Source: Megaleporinus macrocephalus (taxonomy: Eukaryota; Chordata; Actinopteri; Characiformes; Anostomidae). Taken from it: 64,000 bases of DNA. The notes under the pieces were generated by a model. That model had not been told where the DNA came from and ran no database searches. It saw nothing but the letters and a program-made list of their open reading frames with translations. Positions 38,795 through 50,009 of the stretch are shown piece by piece. The stretch's first letter is position 1; each line of letters begins with the position of its first letter. The DNA is taken from NCBI GenBank assembly GCA_021613375.1, contig CM038717.1:41019628-41083627 (forward strand), written 5' to 3'. The position numbers and the translations under genes were made by a program.

Positions 38795-41275
38795 CTCTCC
38801 ATGTCTGAGCAGCTACACACAAGCCCAATATCTCTATGTGACATGCTAAGCACCAGCTGGAGTGGTGTAAAGCTCCACCACTGGACTCTGGAGTGGTGTA
38901 AAGCTCCACCACTGGACTCTGGAGTGGTGTAAAGCTCCACCACTAGAGTCTAGAGTGGTGTAAAGCTCCACCACCGGACTCTGGAGCAGTGTAAATCTCC
39001 ACCACTGGACTCTGGAGTGGTGTAAAGCTCTACCACTAGAGTCTAGAGTGGTGTAAATCTCCACCACCGGACTCTGGAGCGGTGTAAAGCTCCACCACTG
39101 GACTCTGGAGTGGTGTAAAGCTCCACCACTGGACTCTGGAGTGGTGTAAAGCTCCACCACTAGAGTCTAGAGTGGTGTAAAGCTCCACCACCGGACTCTG
39201 GAGCAGTGTAAATCTCCACCACTGGACTCTGGAGTGGTGTAAAGCTCTACCACTAGAGTCTAGAGTGGTGTAAATCTCCACCACTGGACTCTGGAGTGGT
39301 GTAAAGCTCCACCACCGGACTCTGGAGCGGTGTAAATCTCCACCACCGGACTCTGGAGTGGTGTAAAGCTCCACCACTGGACTCTGGAGCGGTGTAAATC
39401 TCCACCACTGGACTCTGGAGTGGTGTAAAGCTCTACCACTAGAGTCTAGAGTGGTGTAAAGCTCCACCACCGGACTCTGGAGCGGTGTAAATCTCCACCA
39501 CTGGACTCTGGAGCGGTGTAAATCTCCACCACTGGACTCTGGAGTGGTGTAAAGCTCCACCACTAGAGTCTAGAGTGGTGTAAAGCTCCACCACTGGACT
39601 CTGGAGTGGTGTAAAGCTCCACCACCGGACTCTGGAGCGGTGTAAAGCTCCACCACTAGAGTCTAGAGTGGTGTAAAGCTCCACCACCAGACTCTGAAGC
39701 GGTGTAAAGCTCCACCACCGGACTCTGGAGTGGTGTAAATCTCCACCACCGGACTCTGGAGCGGTGTAAAGCTCCACCACTGGACTCTGGAGCGGTGTAA
39801 AGCTCCACCACCGGACTCTGGAGTGGTGTAAAGCTCCACCACTACAGTCTAGAGTGGTGTAAAGCTCCACCACCAGACTCTGGAGTGGTGTAAATCTCCA
39901 CCACCGGACTCTGAAGCGGTGTAAAGCTCCACCACCGGACTCTGGAGTGGTGTAAATCTCCACCACCGGATTCTGGAGTGGTGTAAAGCTCCACCACTAG
40001 AGTCTAGAGTGGTGTAAAGCTCCGACACCGGACTCTGGAGCGGTGTAAAGCTCCACCACTGGACTCTGGAGCGGTGTAAAGCTCCACCACTGGACTCTGG
40101 AGCGGTGTAAAGCTCCACCACCGGACTCTGGAGTGGTGTAAAGCTCCACCACTAGAGTCTAGAGTGGTGTAAATCTCTACCACTGGACTCTGGAGTGGTG
40201 TAAATCTCCACCACTGGACTCTGGAGTGGTGTAAAGCTCCACCACTAGAGTCTAGAGTGGTGTAAATCTCCACTGCTGGACTCTGGAGTGGTGTAAAGCT
40301 CCACCACTGGACTCTGGAGTGGTGTAAATCTCCACCACTGGACTCTGGAGTGGTGTAAAGCTCCACCACCGGACTCTGGAGTGGTGTAAAGCTCCACCAC
40401 TAGAGTCTAGAGTGGTGTAAATCTCTACCACTGGACTCTGGAGTGGTGTAAATCTCTACCACTGGACTCTGGAGTGGTGTAAATCTCCACTGCTGGACTC
40501 TGGAGTGGTGTAAATCTCCACCACTGGACTCTGGAGTGGTGTAAATCTCCACCACTGGACTCTGGAGTGGTGTAAATCTCTACCACTGGACTCTGGAGTG
40601 GTGTAAATCTCCACCACTGGACTCTGGAGTGGTGTAAATCTCCACTGCTGGACTCTGGAGTGGTGTAAATCTCCACTGCTGGACTCTGGAGTGGTGTAAA
40701 TCTCCACTGCTGGACTCTGGAGTGGTGTAAATCTCCACTGCTGGACTCTGGAGTGGTGTAAATCTCCACTGCTGGACACTGGAGTGGTGTAAAGCTCCAC
40801 CACTAGAGTCTAGAGTGGTGTAAATCTCCACTGCTGGACTCTGGAGTGGTGTAAAGCTCCACCACTGGACTCTGGAGTGGTGTAAAGCTCCACCACTGGA
40901 CTCTGGAGTGGTGTAAAGCTCCACCACTGGACTCTGGAGTGGTGTAAAGCTCCACCACTGGACTCTGGAGTGGTGTAAAGCTCCACCACTGGACTCTGGA
41001 GTGGTGTAAAGCTCCACCACTAGAGTCTAGAGTGGTGTAAATCTCCACTGCTGGACTCTGGAGTGGTGTAAAGCTCCACCACTGGACTCTGGAGTGGTGT
41101 AAATCTCCACTGCTGGACTCTGGAGTGGTGTAAATCTCCACTGCTGGACTCTGGAGTGGTGTAAAGCTCTCTGCATTTTATCTGGTAGTCTAGGAGACAC
41201 TAGCTACCGGAATGTATAGTGTCAACAGGAAAGTTTAGTGAAGGGGGATTAATGGTGGTCCGAAGAGAGACCTGT
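38795..41275 (+). mobile_element. Tc1-like transposase remnant split by a 31-bp satellite
   Basis: The left flank (38801-38875, 'gagcagctacacacaagccc', then 'catgctaagcaccagctgga' and 'gtggtgtaaagc') follows the order of a teleost Tc1 transposase just before its WCKA region, from memory. The right flank (41180-41260) continues the same gene: 'aaagtttagtgaagggggat' at 41230-41249 parallels 'aaagtttggtggaggggg' at 25226-25243 in the Tc1 copy of this window. The satellite therefore lies inside one transposon body. The remnant is non-functional. Confidence 0.7.
38868..41168 (+). repeat. 31-bp minisatellite, about 74 copies
   Basis: The unit runs GTGGTGTAAAGCTCCACCAC then TGGACTCTGGA. Variants alternate GGACTCTGG with AGAGTCTAG, AAAGCTCC with AAATCTCC, and ACCACTGG with ACTGCTGG. 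Minus-strand frames of 90-175 codons (VELYTTPESSGG type) arise only because the unit has few stop codons. Confidence 0.97.
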
Positions 41276-41775
41276 AAGTCAGGTCTGTTTGTCCAGCCTC
41301 AGTACCTGACCTCACATGCTCTTTGGACTGACATTTATATGCAGCGGAGGTTGTTATGACCACATTATTAATAACTCCATATCGATGTCCATGGTTTTCG
41401 ACTGGGATGTCCAACCAGTTCATCCAAACCAGTAACTATTTTAGGCCTGATACCACTTTTTATTGGTCAATAAATGACAGGAGCCAAAGTCCACAGACAG
41501 ACAACCTGTCAAACATTCACGGGTCGCGAAGCTGCGGTGACGTCATCCCACATGGCACAGCAGGCGCCTTGGTCTCCTTGTGTGCTGAGATTTGATTAAC
41601 AATAATACGCTACTTATTATTTACTACGTAATAATCGCGCTTCTGAGGCCACAGTAGAGAACAGCGTGACGCCACAGCTTACACCGATGTTCCGCTCCCG
41701 GTGACCATCATCAGCGAAATCGGTGAAATCCCTTGGGGGTTCCGAGCGCCCTCTTCCGGACGCTCAGCAGGCAGG
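41276..41775 (+). promoter_or_regulatory. torsin upstream region with a perfect CRE palindrome
   Basis: A perfect TGACGTCA palindrome lies at 41538-41545, about 230 bp upstream of the exon 1A ATG. This octamer is the consensus for CREB/ATF factors and is also bound by ATF6- and XBP1-related bZIPs of ER stress, which would suit an ER chaperone-like ATPase, but that link is inference. The sequence becomes GC-rich towards 41776. No TATA box is evident. Confidence 0.5.
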
Positions 41776-44700
41776 ATGCGGCTAACATGGAGCTTGGTTC
41801 TGCTTCTCTGCGTGATGTCCGGGGCGATCGAGCCCATCTCCACCAGCCTCGCCGTGGGGATCGCGGCCGCCGTCACCGGCTTTCTGGCCAGATACCAGAA
41901 CATCCTGTACCTGTTCCAGGAGTGCTGCCGGCCGGAGTGGATCTCATACAACAAAACAGGTCGGGGGTCCAAACTGTGGTTCTTTTTGTTTTGTTTTTAA
42001 TTCGCGGCTTTTAAATAAACAGGCTAAGCTTGGCTAAAGCTCGACTAGTCTAGTTGTGGGCCCTTCTTATTTGTTTGCTTAAAACAAACAGAAAATAGCT
42101 AGCTTGAAAATATAACTTCCTATTCGAATTTCTCCGTTCCACCTTAAATAGTACAGCAGCGCCGCTGTTGTGCCGAATTTAGCACCCCAGCCAGGTAAAG
42201 TACCCCCTCTCGGGAGCGCACGCTCTGTCGCTTGAATCGAAAACTGATATAATCCGCTGACAATTGTTTGTTTTGATCAAATAAACTTGAATAAGTCTCA
42301 TTTCACTAATCAATGTGCGTACGCGCTCAGAGAGGGGTGCTTTTTCTGGCGGGGGTGCCAAATATTGTGCCGAATTCAGCACCCTCGCCAGAAAAAGCAC
42401 CCCCTCTCGGGATGTGGGGACAGGTGACATGATTTTTTAAAATTATTATTATTTACTGGGTATTTTCATTTTCTAAGTAAAGTTAAAGCCAAGAAGACGA
42501 TGCAGGGGGTGCTTTTCTTGGCGGGGGTGCTAAATTCGACACAACACCGGAGTGAACCGCTGCACTATTTAAGGTGGAACTGAGAAATTCGAATAGGAAG
42601 TCGGGTTCAGTCTCGCGTTTGTTTGTTTATTACTTTGTTTTAATGTTTTCAAAACAAGCAACACACGCGAAAAGTATTTAATACTTTAAAAGGTAAATAA
42701 TTTTTAGTATATTTTTATTATTGTCATTATTATTATTATTATTATGTTTAGCCACTCGGCGCATGGACATGACGTTGACAGCCTAGTTGGCGCGTCGCGT
42801 CGCAGGACAAAGACGTCACGAGCTGGGCTTGTTTTGGGGGAAGTGGCGGCGCTGAGAGGAAAAGGGCGCGTTAGTCTTTTAATGAAGAGTTTTAATTAAT
42901 TGTATGTAGGACTTAATTAAATTTAGCGGGGATTGAAAAGCTATGAAAGCGCCGTGCTCGACGTTCCTGCGGTACGTGGTACTGACGAGCGCGCTGGTCG
43001 GGGCCTTTGAGCCGGTGAGCACGACGGTGGTGGTCGGGTTGGGAGCCGCGACGCTGGGGCGAAAACTTTTCAACTACCTGTACGAGACCTGCGACGAAAA
43101 CTGGGTCCATTTCAACTCCACCGGTAAGAATAAAGCGAGAACTACGAATACGGGGCGAGTGGAGAGCGAATTAGGCAACTGGGTACGTGTCATAACAGCC
43201 TAACTCGCGTTAGCTTTCGGTTCTCAGGTCGTAACGCCCGTTCACTCTCTATGTAAAGGGGAGTTTCACCCATTCTTCAAAATTTTGCAGTCTTTCATGC
43301 GATTTAGAGAGGTTTCTTGAACTTTTCAGCAACGTTGTGACAACGTAGTGTTTTGGTGTTCACAACGTCCACAAAAAGTTGCAACAAAGTTATCTGACAA
43401 CGTTGCCGCAACGTAGTTGTCATAACCTTCTAATGAAACTTAATTCGCTCCATTATATCTGCATGGAGCTCAAAAGAATTTTGCTAGGTTGCCAATATAT
43501 AGATTTAATACTATAATGCAGTGTTACTATATAGAGACGTTATAACAATGTTCAGACAACGTTGTTACAATACTGGCTTCACACCAGAGCTCTCTGAATT
43601 AGTGTTTACATCTCAATACTTATTCAGATTTTTTGTTTTGTTTAAAAGTCGACAGAACTCCCGTTTAAACATGTAGTAAATGGGCACACTGGTAATGAAA
43701 TGTGGTCCACTGCTAATCAGCTGTGCTGGTAACGGATTAAAGAGGGAGTAACCCTGTTTAAAGAGGAGTTCCACCCATTTTTCAAAATTTTTGGAAAAAC
43801 TCAGTCCTTTAGATTCAGAGAGGACTTCTGGAGAGGGTTGGTGTGGTTTATTGTAGAGAAAGCCTCTGAATTACAGCTACATGTCAAGGTCCACTTTTAA
43901 ATTGGGAGGAAATGGGCACACTGGTAATGAAATGCAATCCACTATTAATCAACTGTAACCAACTCACAAATAAAGCTGTTTATTTACTGTCCAGTTTCTA
44001 TATGGGGTGTTGTTGAGAAGAAGATTTCTTCTGTCCTAACGTAGCTTGCACGTATTGTGCCGCCACGAATGCTTTTAAAGGGCAAAGCTTATCTCAGAAC
44101 AGCCATAAAACAGGGCTTAAAGCCAGATTATTCATAACCATTTCATATAATACAGCTGTGTGAGCTGGTTTTGTCAACTAAGATGTGTTACTTCCTTACG
44201 GGTCATGTGACTTGTTTGTGTGGACAAGCACTTTTCAGGAAACGGTGGATCCCTGTAGTAAATGTTTTTAATTTATTATTATTATTATTATTGTTGTTGT
44301 TATGTTGAACATTGAAAGGCTACAGGTTTAACCTTATTTGGTCAGCTTTAGTTGCTGTCCACTTACATTTATGAATAAATAACAAACAACATAATAAGTA
44401 CAAACAAGGTAAACAACGTAAATGTCACTATTCATCTTGAGTATGTACTGGCGGTGTGATGAAAGTCAGATTGGTGTCAGATAATCACTGATGACGTCAT
44501 GACAGAACCTACTCTACTTCAGTAGAGCATGATAGGCCCTGTACATCAAGCCTTGGGTCACTTTGCTAGCCTTGGGGGATCTGGAGGGACCCACGTTGGC
44601 GGTCTTGAGAGCCAGAGAAATTTAGATGGCCGTAACTCAGCAAGAACAAGGCTATAGGGTGTTGTGACTTCTATCCAACCTCACATAACCGTTTATTGTG

Positions 44701-47700
44701 GATCTGGAGTCAGTCAGTATCTGATCAAGTACAGTAGGGGGCAGTCTCCAAGAATTCCTGCTAACCTTTAAAAACTGGAGATCTTGATGCTGACTGGTCC
44801 TCTTTGAGGCATCTATTGTTGTCGTAATGTGACCAGCGACGTGTTGATATGAAGCTGTCGTCGAGCAGGATCATCATCGAGTCTGTGCTGATGAGCGGCT
44901 CATAATTCTCTGATTGCGTCTGGTAGGTTTGGAGGAGGATCTGCGGACGAAGCTGTTTGGGCAGCATGTTGCCGCCCGGGTGATCCTGAAGGCCGTGACG
45001 GGGTTTATGAACAGCGAGAACCCCAGGAAGCCCCTCGTTCTCTCCCTGCACGGCTGGACCGGCACGGGGAAGAACTATGTGAGTCAGCTGATCGCGGAGA
45101 GCATTTACAGTAAAGGAATGAACAGCGGATTCGTACACCTGTTCACAGCCACGGCCCACTTTCCTCACGAGATGCACCTGGAGTTATACAAGGTGAGAGG
45201 TGCTACTACTCCATACGTACCAGTACACACCAATTACACTGTACAGACTGTAGCTCCTCTGTTCATGCTTTAAAGTGGCTATTTAGTAAAAGTACAAGGT
45301 GGGTGTTTCTAATAAAGTGGCCAGTTAGTAGAAGTACAAGGTGGGTGTTTCTAATAAAGTGGCCAGTTAGTAAAAGTACAAGGTGGGTGTTTCTAATAAA
45401 GTGGCCAGTTAGTAGAAGTACAAGGTGGGTGTTTCTAATAAAGTGGCCTGTTGGTGGAAGTACAAGGTAGGTGTTTCTAATAAAGTGGCCAGTTAGTAAA
45501 AGTACAAGGTAGGTGTTTCTAATAAAGTGGTCAGTTAGTAAAAGTACAAGGTAGGTGTTTCTAATAAAGTGGTCAGTTAGTGGAAAACAAGGTGGGTGTT
45601 TCTAATAAAGTGGCCAGTTAGTGGAAGTACAAGGTGGGTGTTTCTAATAAAGTGGCCAGTTAGTGGAAAACAAGCTGGGTGTTTCTAATAAAGTGGCCAG
45701 TTAGTGGAAGTACAATGTTGGTGTTTCTAATAAAGTGGCCAGTTAGTAAAAGTACAAGGTAGGTGTTTCTAATAAAGTGGCCAGTTAGTGGAAAACAAGG
45801 TGGGTGTTTCTAATAAAGTGGCTAGTTAGTGGAAAACAAGGTGGGTGTTTCTAATAAAGTGGCCAGTTGGTGGAAGTACAAGGTTGATATTTCTAATACA
45901 GTGGCCAGTTAGTAAAAGTACAAGGTAGGTGTTTCTAATAAAGTGGCCAGTTAGTGGAAGTACAAGGTTGGTGTTTCTAATAGAGTCTCTCCCTCTCTCT
46001 CTCTCTTCTCCCCCTCTCCCGCCCCCTCTCTCTTTCCCCCTCTCTCTCTCTCTCCACCCCCCCCACCCCCCTCTCTCTCTCCACAGTCGCAGCTGCAGCA
46101 GTGGATAAAGGGTAACGTGACTAACTGCCCTCGCTCCATGTTCATATTTGATGAGATGGATAAGATGCACCCGGGTTTGATTGACAGCATTAAGCCGTAC
46201 CTGGACTTCTATGAAGTGCTGGATGGGGTTTCCTACAAACAGGCCATCTTCATCTTCCTCAGGTGTGTTATGTTAGTCATACAGATAATTGATAAATGCA
46301 GGAGCTGTCACATCCTGATCTTTAACACAGAGATCAGTGCTGACGCTGCTGCATTGCCTTTGTTTTATTAAAACTGTTCCTTAAACCCATACTTAAGTGG
46401 TCCTGTAGCCGGGTGGGCTGTAGCCTGCTTGTTCCTGGAGTTTATGCTGAGAAGTTTATGAGAACATTACGTCTCAAATATGTGTAATTATGCAACTTCC
46501 TTCCACAAAATAAACACAGTCCGTGTCCGTATAACCCACTTACTGAGTTTGTTCAGTCCACGTGGGTTCATTTGCAGCCACTGTTGTTCCAGGAGGTGAT
46601 TTTTAATCTCCAGTTTAATTTAATGAATCTGATTTGTGTTACACAATTAATTAAATGTAATTACATAAGAAATGATGCAGCTATGTCATAATTTATATTT
46701 CATCGCTGTCCAAAGAAAAGCATGCATGTCCATTTTTGTTGATTTTTATTTTTCTATATGATTTTAACACAACAGCTGTCGTTTATAATGGGTGGAAATT
46801 TAATGATGAATGGACCAATAGAAATCATCCAAACTAGCTTGGAGAAAAATTCTGGTTCCATTGACTTGCATTGAAAATAGAGGAGGTTTTTGTTCTCTCC
46901 TGTAAAGTTGTGATTTTAGAGATACTTGATTTTCTATTGTGTGGGTAGGCTTTGTAAAGGTATGCAAATTTATTTTTCTTTGTTTAAGAAAAATATATGA
47001 AGAACTATAATGACTTTTCATTCAGTTCACATTCTACTAAAATCTGTTATTACATATAAAATGTGTTGGGTTCTCTACTTTCCACTCAGCTTTACTGTGC
47101 GCGTCAGTGAGAAGTAATGAAACACTGTTTCAGGCACGTGTACCACTGAGACCGGGAACCTGTATGTAGATGTTTGCGTAGGTCAGCTGGTTCCTTTAAG
47201 GAAACACAAGGTAAAGAGTCGATGCAGGTCTCAGGTTTGGACTTGATCGCGGTGCTTCGCTCCAAGTTATGACATCAGCAGGAGTTGGCAGGCTCCGTCC
47301 GCTGCCCTGTTTGTTTATGTTTGTGTGTGTTTCTCCCTAGTAACGCCGGAGGAGAGAACATCGTGCAGGTGGCTCTGGATTTCTGGACTGCAGGAAAAGG
47401 CCGAGAGGAGATTGAGCTGAAGCATTTGGAGACGGCCCTGTCCCTGTCTGTCTTTAACAACAAGAACAGTATGTAGAGACAGCTCGTTAATCACCTCCTG
47501 TACAGTAATCTCCTCCACACTAGAATAGGAGCATAAACAATCCCATAAACAAGAACAAGACCCCCACAGGACCACCACACAGCAGGTGCTATTTGGGTGG
47601 TGGGTCATTCTGCAGTGACACTGCACTGGAAAAAGCTGATGGGTGGGTCGGTGTGTGCAGGAGTGGGAGAAGCTGATGCATGGGTGGGATGATCTGATAG

Positions 47701-48831
47701 GTGGATGGTAATAGTTGGCAGGTGGGCTAATGGGAGGAGCTGATGGGTGGGTAGGTGGGTGGGTTTTCAAAGCTGATGGCTGGGTCGGTGTATAGGTGGG
47801 AAGAGCTGTTGTGTGGGTGTGAAGCTGGCAGGTGGGCTAATTGGGAGGACCTGATGGGTTGGTAGGAGGAGCTGATGGGTGGGTTTTAAGAGCTGATGGG
47901 TGGGTTGGTGTATGGGAGGAGCCGGTGGATGGGCTGATTGGAAGGACCTGATGGGTGGGCTGATTGGAAGGAGCCGGCGAGTGGACTGATTGGGAGGAGC
48001 TGGCAGGTGCGCTGATTGGGAGGACCTGATGGGTCGGTGGGAAGAGCTGATGGGTGGGTTAGTGGGTGGGTTTTAATAGCTGATGGGTGGGTCGGTGTAT
48101 GGGAGGAACTGGCAGGTGGGTTGATTGGAAAGAGCTAATGGGTGGGTGGGAGTAGCTGTTGCATGGGTGTGAGAAGCTGATGGGTGGGCTGATTGGGAGG
48201 AGCCGGTGGGTGGGCTGATTGGGAGGAGCCTTTGGGTGGGCTGATTGGGAGGAGCTGGTGGGTGGGTGGGAGGAGCTGTTGCATGGGTGTGAGAAGCTGG
48301 CGGGTGGACTGATTGGGAGGACCTGAGAGGTGGATGGGAATAGCCGAAGAGTGGTTGGGTGTATGGATGAGAAGAGCTGATGGGTGGGTCGGAGGAACTG
48401 ATGGATGGGTGGGTTGGTGGGTTAGTTGATTGGGAGGATCTGGCGGGTGGGCTAAGTCGATGGGTGGGTGGGTGAACATATGCTTTGAAAGCAACAAACT
48501 AGCATGTTGAACATTACAGTATATCATTAACCATGCAGGACGTTGAAGTCACTGGTGTCTCCTTCTCCTCTCCTGTCTCTCTGTAGGTGGTTTCTGGCAC
48601 ACCAGTTTAATAGACAAGAACCTGGTGGACTTCTTCGTGCCGTTCCTTCCTCTGGAGTACAAGCACGTGGTGCAGTGCGGCATGGCTGAAATGGCCACTA
48701 AAGGCCTGAAACCAAACCTGGAGGTGGTGGACCTCATGGCACGGGACCTGAACTTCTTCCCCAAAGAGGAGCGCGTGTTTTCCAGGCAAGGCTGCAAGAT
48801 CATCTCCAGCAGACTGGACTTCTACATCTAA
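41776..48831 (+). CDS. tor1: torsin (TOR1-type ER-lumen AAA+ ATPase), five-exon model with exon 1A
   Basis: Coding segments 41776-41959, 44927-45192, 46087-46262, 47341-47468 and 48587-48831 join through GT/AG sites in consistent phases (1,0,2,1) to give 332 residues, the length of human torsinA. The start encodes a signal peptide plus hydrophobic stretch ([20 protein letters not shown]). Walker A is GWTGTGKN at about 104-111, Walker B is FIFDEMDK with D172/E173, a sensor Asn is in LSNAGG at about 210, and the conserved GCK is at 320-322 near the C terminus. There is a glycosylation sequon at N160-V-T. Torsins act on the ER and nuclear-envelope membrane and need LAP1- or LULL1-type cofactors. 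Introns 2 and 4 hold minisatellites. The exon 1A donor (CAG|GTCGGG) is weaker than that of the alternative exon 1B. A possible ATTAAA signal is at about 49762. Confidence 0.92.
42115..42601. mobile_element. fold-back MITE between torsin exons 1A and 1B
   Basis: The left arm ACTTCCTATTCGAATTTCTC onward and its reverse complement ending GAATAGGAAGT at 42601 pair over about 75 bp. A second inner palindrome lies at 42330-42420 (GGTGCTTTTTCTGGCG and its complement). A related arm occurs near 18733-18775. No transposase is encoded. Confidence 0.8.
42943..43123 (+). CDS. tor1: alternative torsin first exon 1B
   Basis: ATG at 42943 opens 60 codons plus one base, ending at a strong ACCG|GTAAGA donor in phase 1, exactly the phase needed to join exon 2 at 44927. 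The peptide begins [20 protein letters not shown] and contains AFEPVST and [11 protein letters not shown], then [11 protein letters not shown]. Signal-like segment, EP(I/V)ST motif, small-residue hydrophobic run, Trp and N-x-T-G end are shared with exon 1A, but overall identity is low. Joined to exons 2-5 it predicts 331 residues. The upstream 150 bp is GC-rich, with a GACGTCAC half-CRE-like site near 42812-42819. It could be an alternative promoter/first exon, or the relic of a tandem torsin gene whose other exons were lost. Confidence 0.8.
43124..44926. other. torsin intron 1 (from exon 1B) with dispersed repeats
   Basis: Two diverged copies of a repeat containing 'cacccattcttcaaaatttt' lie near 43268 and 43773. 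An 'acaacgt' rich repeat lies at 43330-43440. No additional exon is recognised. Confidence 0.55.
45271..45985 (+). repeat. 42-bp minisatellite in torsin intron 2, about 17 copies
   Basis: The unit is TACAAGGTGGGTGTTTCTAA followed by TAAAGTGGCCAGTTAGTGGAAG, with some 39-bp copies (GTGGAAAACAAGG). It resembles a collapsed version of the fold-back MITE segment near 34494-34550. Confidence 0.95.
45986..46086 (+). repeat. CT-rich tract forming the polypyrimidine tract of torsin exon 3
   Basis: About 100 bp of almost uninterrupted C and T leads directly into the CACAG acceptor of exon 3. A microsatellite therefore supplies the splicing polypyrimidine tract. Confidence 0.9.
46263..47340. other. torsin intron 3
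   Basis: AT-rich, with an inverted copy of the dispersed 'ggaccaatagaaat' repeat at about 46800-46950. No exon seen. Confidence 0.6.
47640..48480 (+). repeat. irregular G-rich minisatellite in torsin intron 4
   Basis: Imperfect repeats of about 24-30 bp built from GCTGATGGGTGGG and TGATTGGGAGGAGC-type segments. Many GGG runs on the coding strand could favour G-quadruplex formation in the transcript. A fold-back MITE fragment precedes it at 47555-47640. Confidence 0.85.
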
Positions 48832-50009
48832 CCGGCAAAGAGAGCGAGAGACCCTCCACCACGTGTGCACTGTCCAGGAGACGCCGCGCTGCTTTCTAAT
48901 GGAAGTCAATAGAACAGGATGGAATACACCTCCTAACACTACTGCTGTCCTCACTGGACCGTCTGCCTTTTTCCATTTTGTCGCTCGTGATTGATGCTCG
49001 TGAGGTGGCGGGGGCAGGCGGGGGGCGTAGTTTTTAATCGCTCGCAGGGGTTTATGGACCGCCTCGTTAAAAGCGTGCTAATTAAGAACTTTGACTCCTT
49101 GTTTTTAAGGAGGATCAAAGTCTAATGAAGGATTTCTGGCAGTGGAGGGTGGGGTGATGTCTTAAATGGTCATTTTTTATGACCCGGAGCAAATTGTTTT
49201 TGTTTTTTTTGTCTGTAAATGGAAAACACGACGCAATGCCTTAACCTGTAAACGTCAAATCCAATAATTTCTGACCGCCTTGTAATTTTATACTTGTTTT
49301 TATTATTTTCATATTCAGCCAGTGTGAGGAAACACCTGATCGCTGGTCATCACGACAGTGATCACAGCGCCGTCGTAGTTATATGCAAACCCATTTGGAC
49401 TAAATTAGAAACACCAGTAGACTAAAAACGGAGGAAGCCCACCGAGGAAGTGTTTATTTATCTCTGCACTACAGACGACTGGGGAGAGTTTAACAACACA
49501 GTTCTTTTTCCTTTAGAGCTGGAAGGTTTTAAACACTGTCCACAGATTGTGATCATGTTTTGTGTTGTATGTATGAGAGACTCTATGTTTTTAATGGGAC
49601 TGTATGGAAATGATTGCGTTCGTATAGTCACCTCTGAAATATTCACAGGTTAAGCATTTTGGGATGAAGGTAAAGAATGAAGAAATCTGTTCATCTGGGT
49701 GAAACACCTTGGTCTTCATTTGTCAGTCACACTACGGTTAGTGATACAGAGTAGACACTCATTAAAGAAGCTGTTTTAGCTACACAAACCACATAAACAA
49801 TATAAGGTGACCTTATATTGAACTTTTAGGGTTCTTTTAGGAAAATCCAGTCATTTTCAGTCTAACCTACAGCACAAATCACCATGTTTACTAGCCAAGA
49901 CCACCAGTGAACTGTTCAGAGTTTATATGGAAACGTTGATGATGCTCAATTTTACCATAAAACAACAGTCTGATTATGATCAGATTTCTGTGGTTGTCTG
50001 ATTATTCAG
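48832..50009 (+). other. torsin 3' UTR and downstream spacer
   Basis: The 3' UTR probably extends several hundred bases. There is no AATAAA close to the stop, and an ATTAAA is at about 49762. Two 60-codon frames near 49450-49650 have no recognisable family. Confidence 0.45.

Noticed and set aside
38846..41141. Series of minus-strand frames reading VELYTTPESSGG
   Set aside because: They are translations of the 31-bp satellite; the unit length is not a multiple of three, and the repeat has a transposon origin.
44761..45177. 138-codon minus-strand frame opposite torsin exon 2
   Set aside because: It is antisense to the Walker A exon, whose plus-strand reading has clear motifs and splice sites.
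45826..46190. Minus-strand frames of 79-114 codons over torsin exon 3
   Set aside because: They are antisense shadows of the exon and of the 42-bp and CT repeats; the plus-strand torsin reading explains the conservation.
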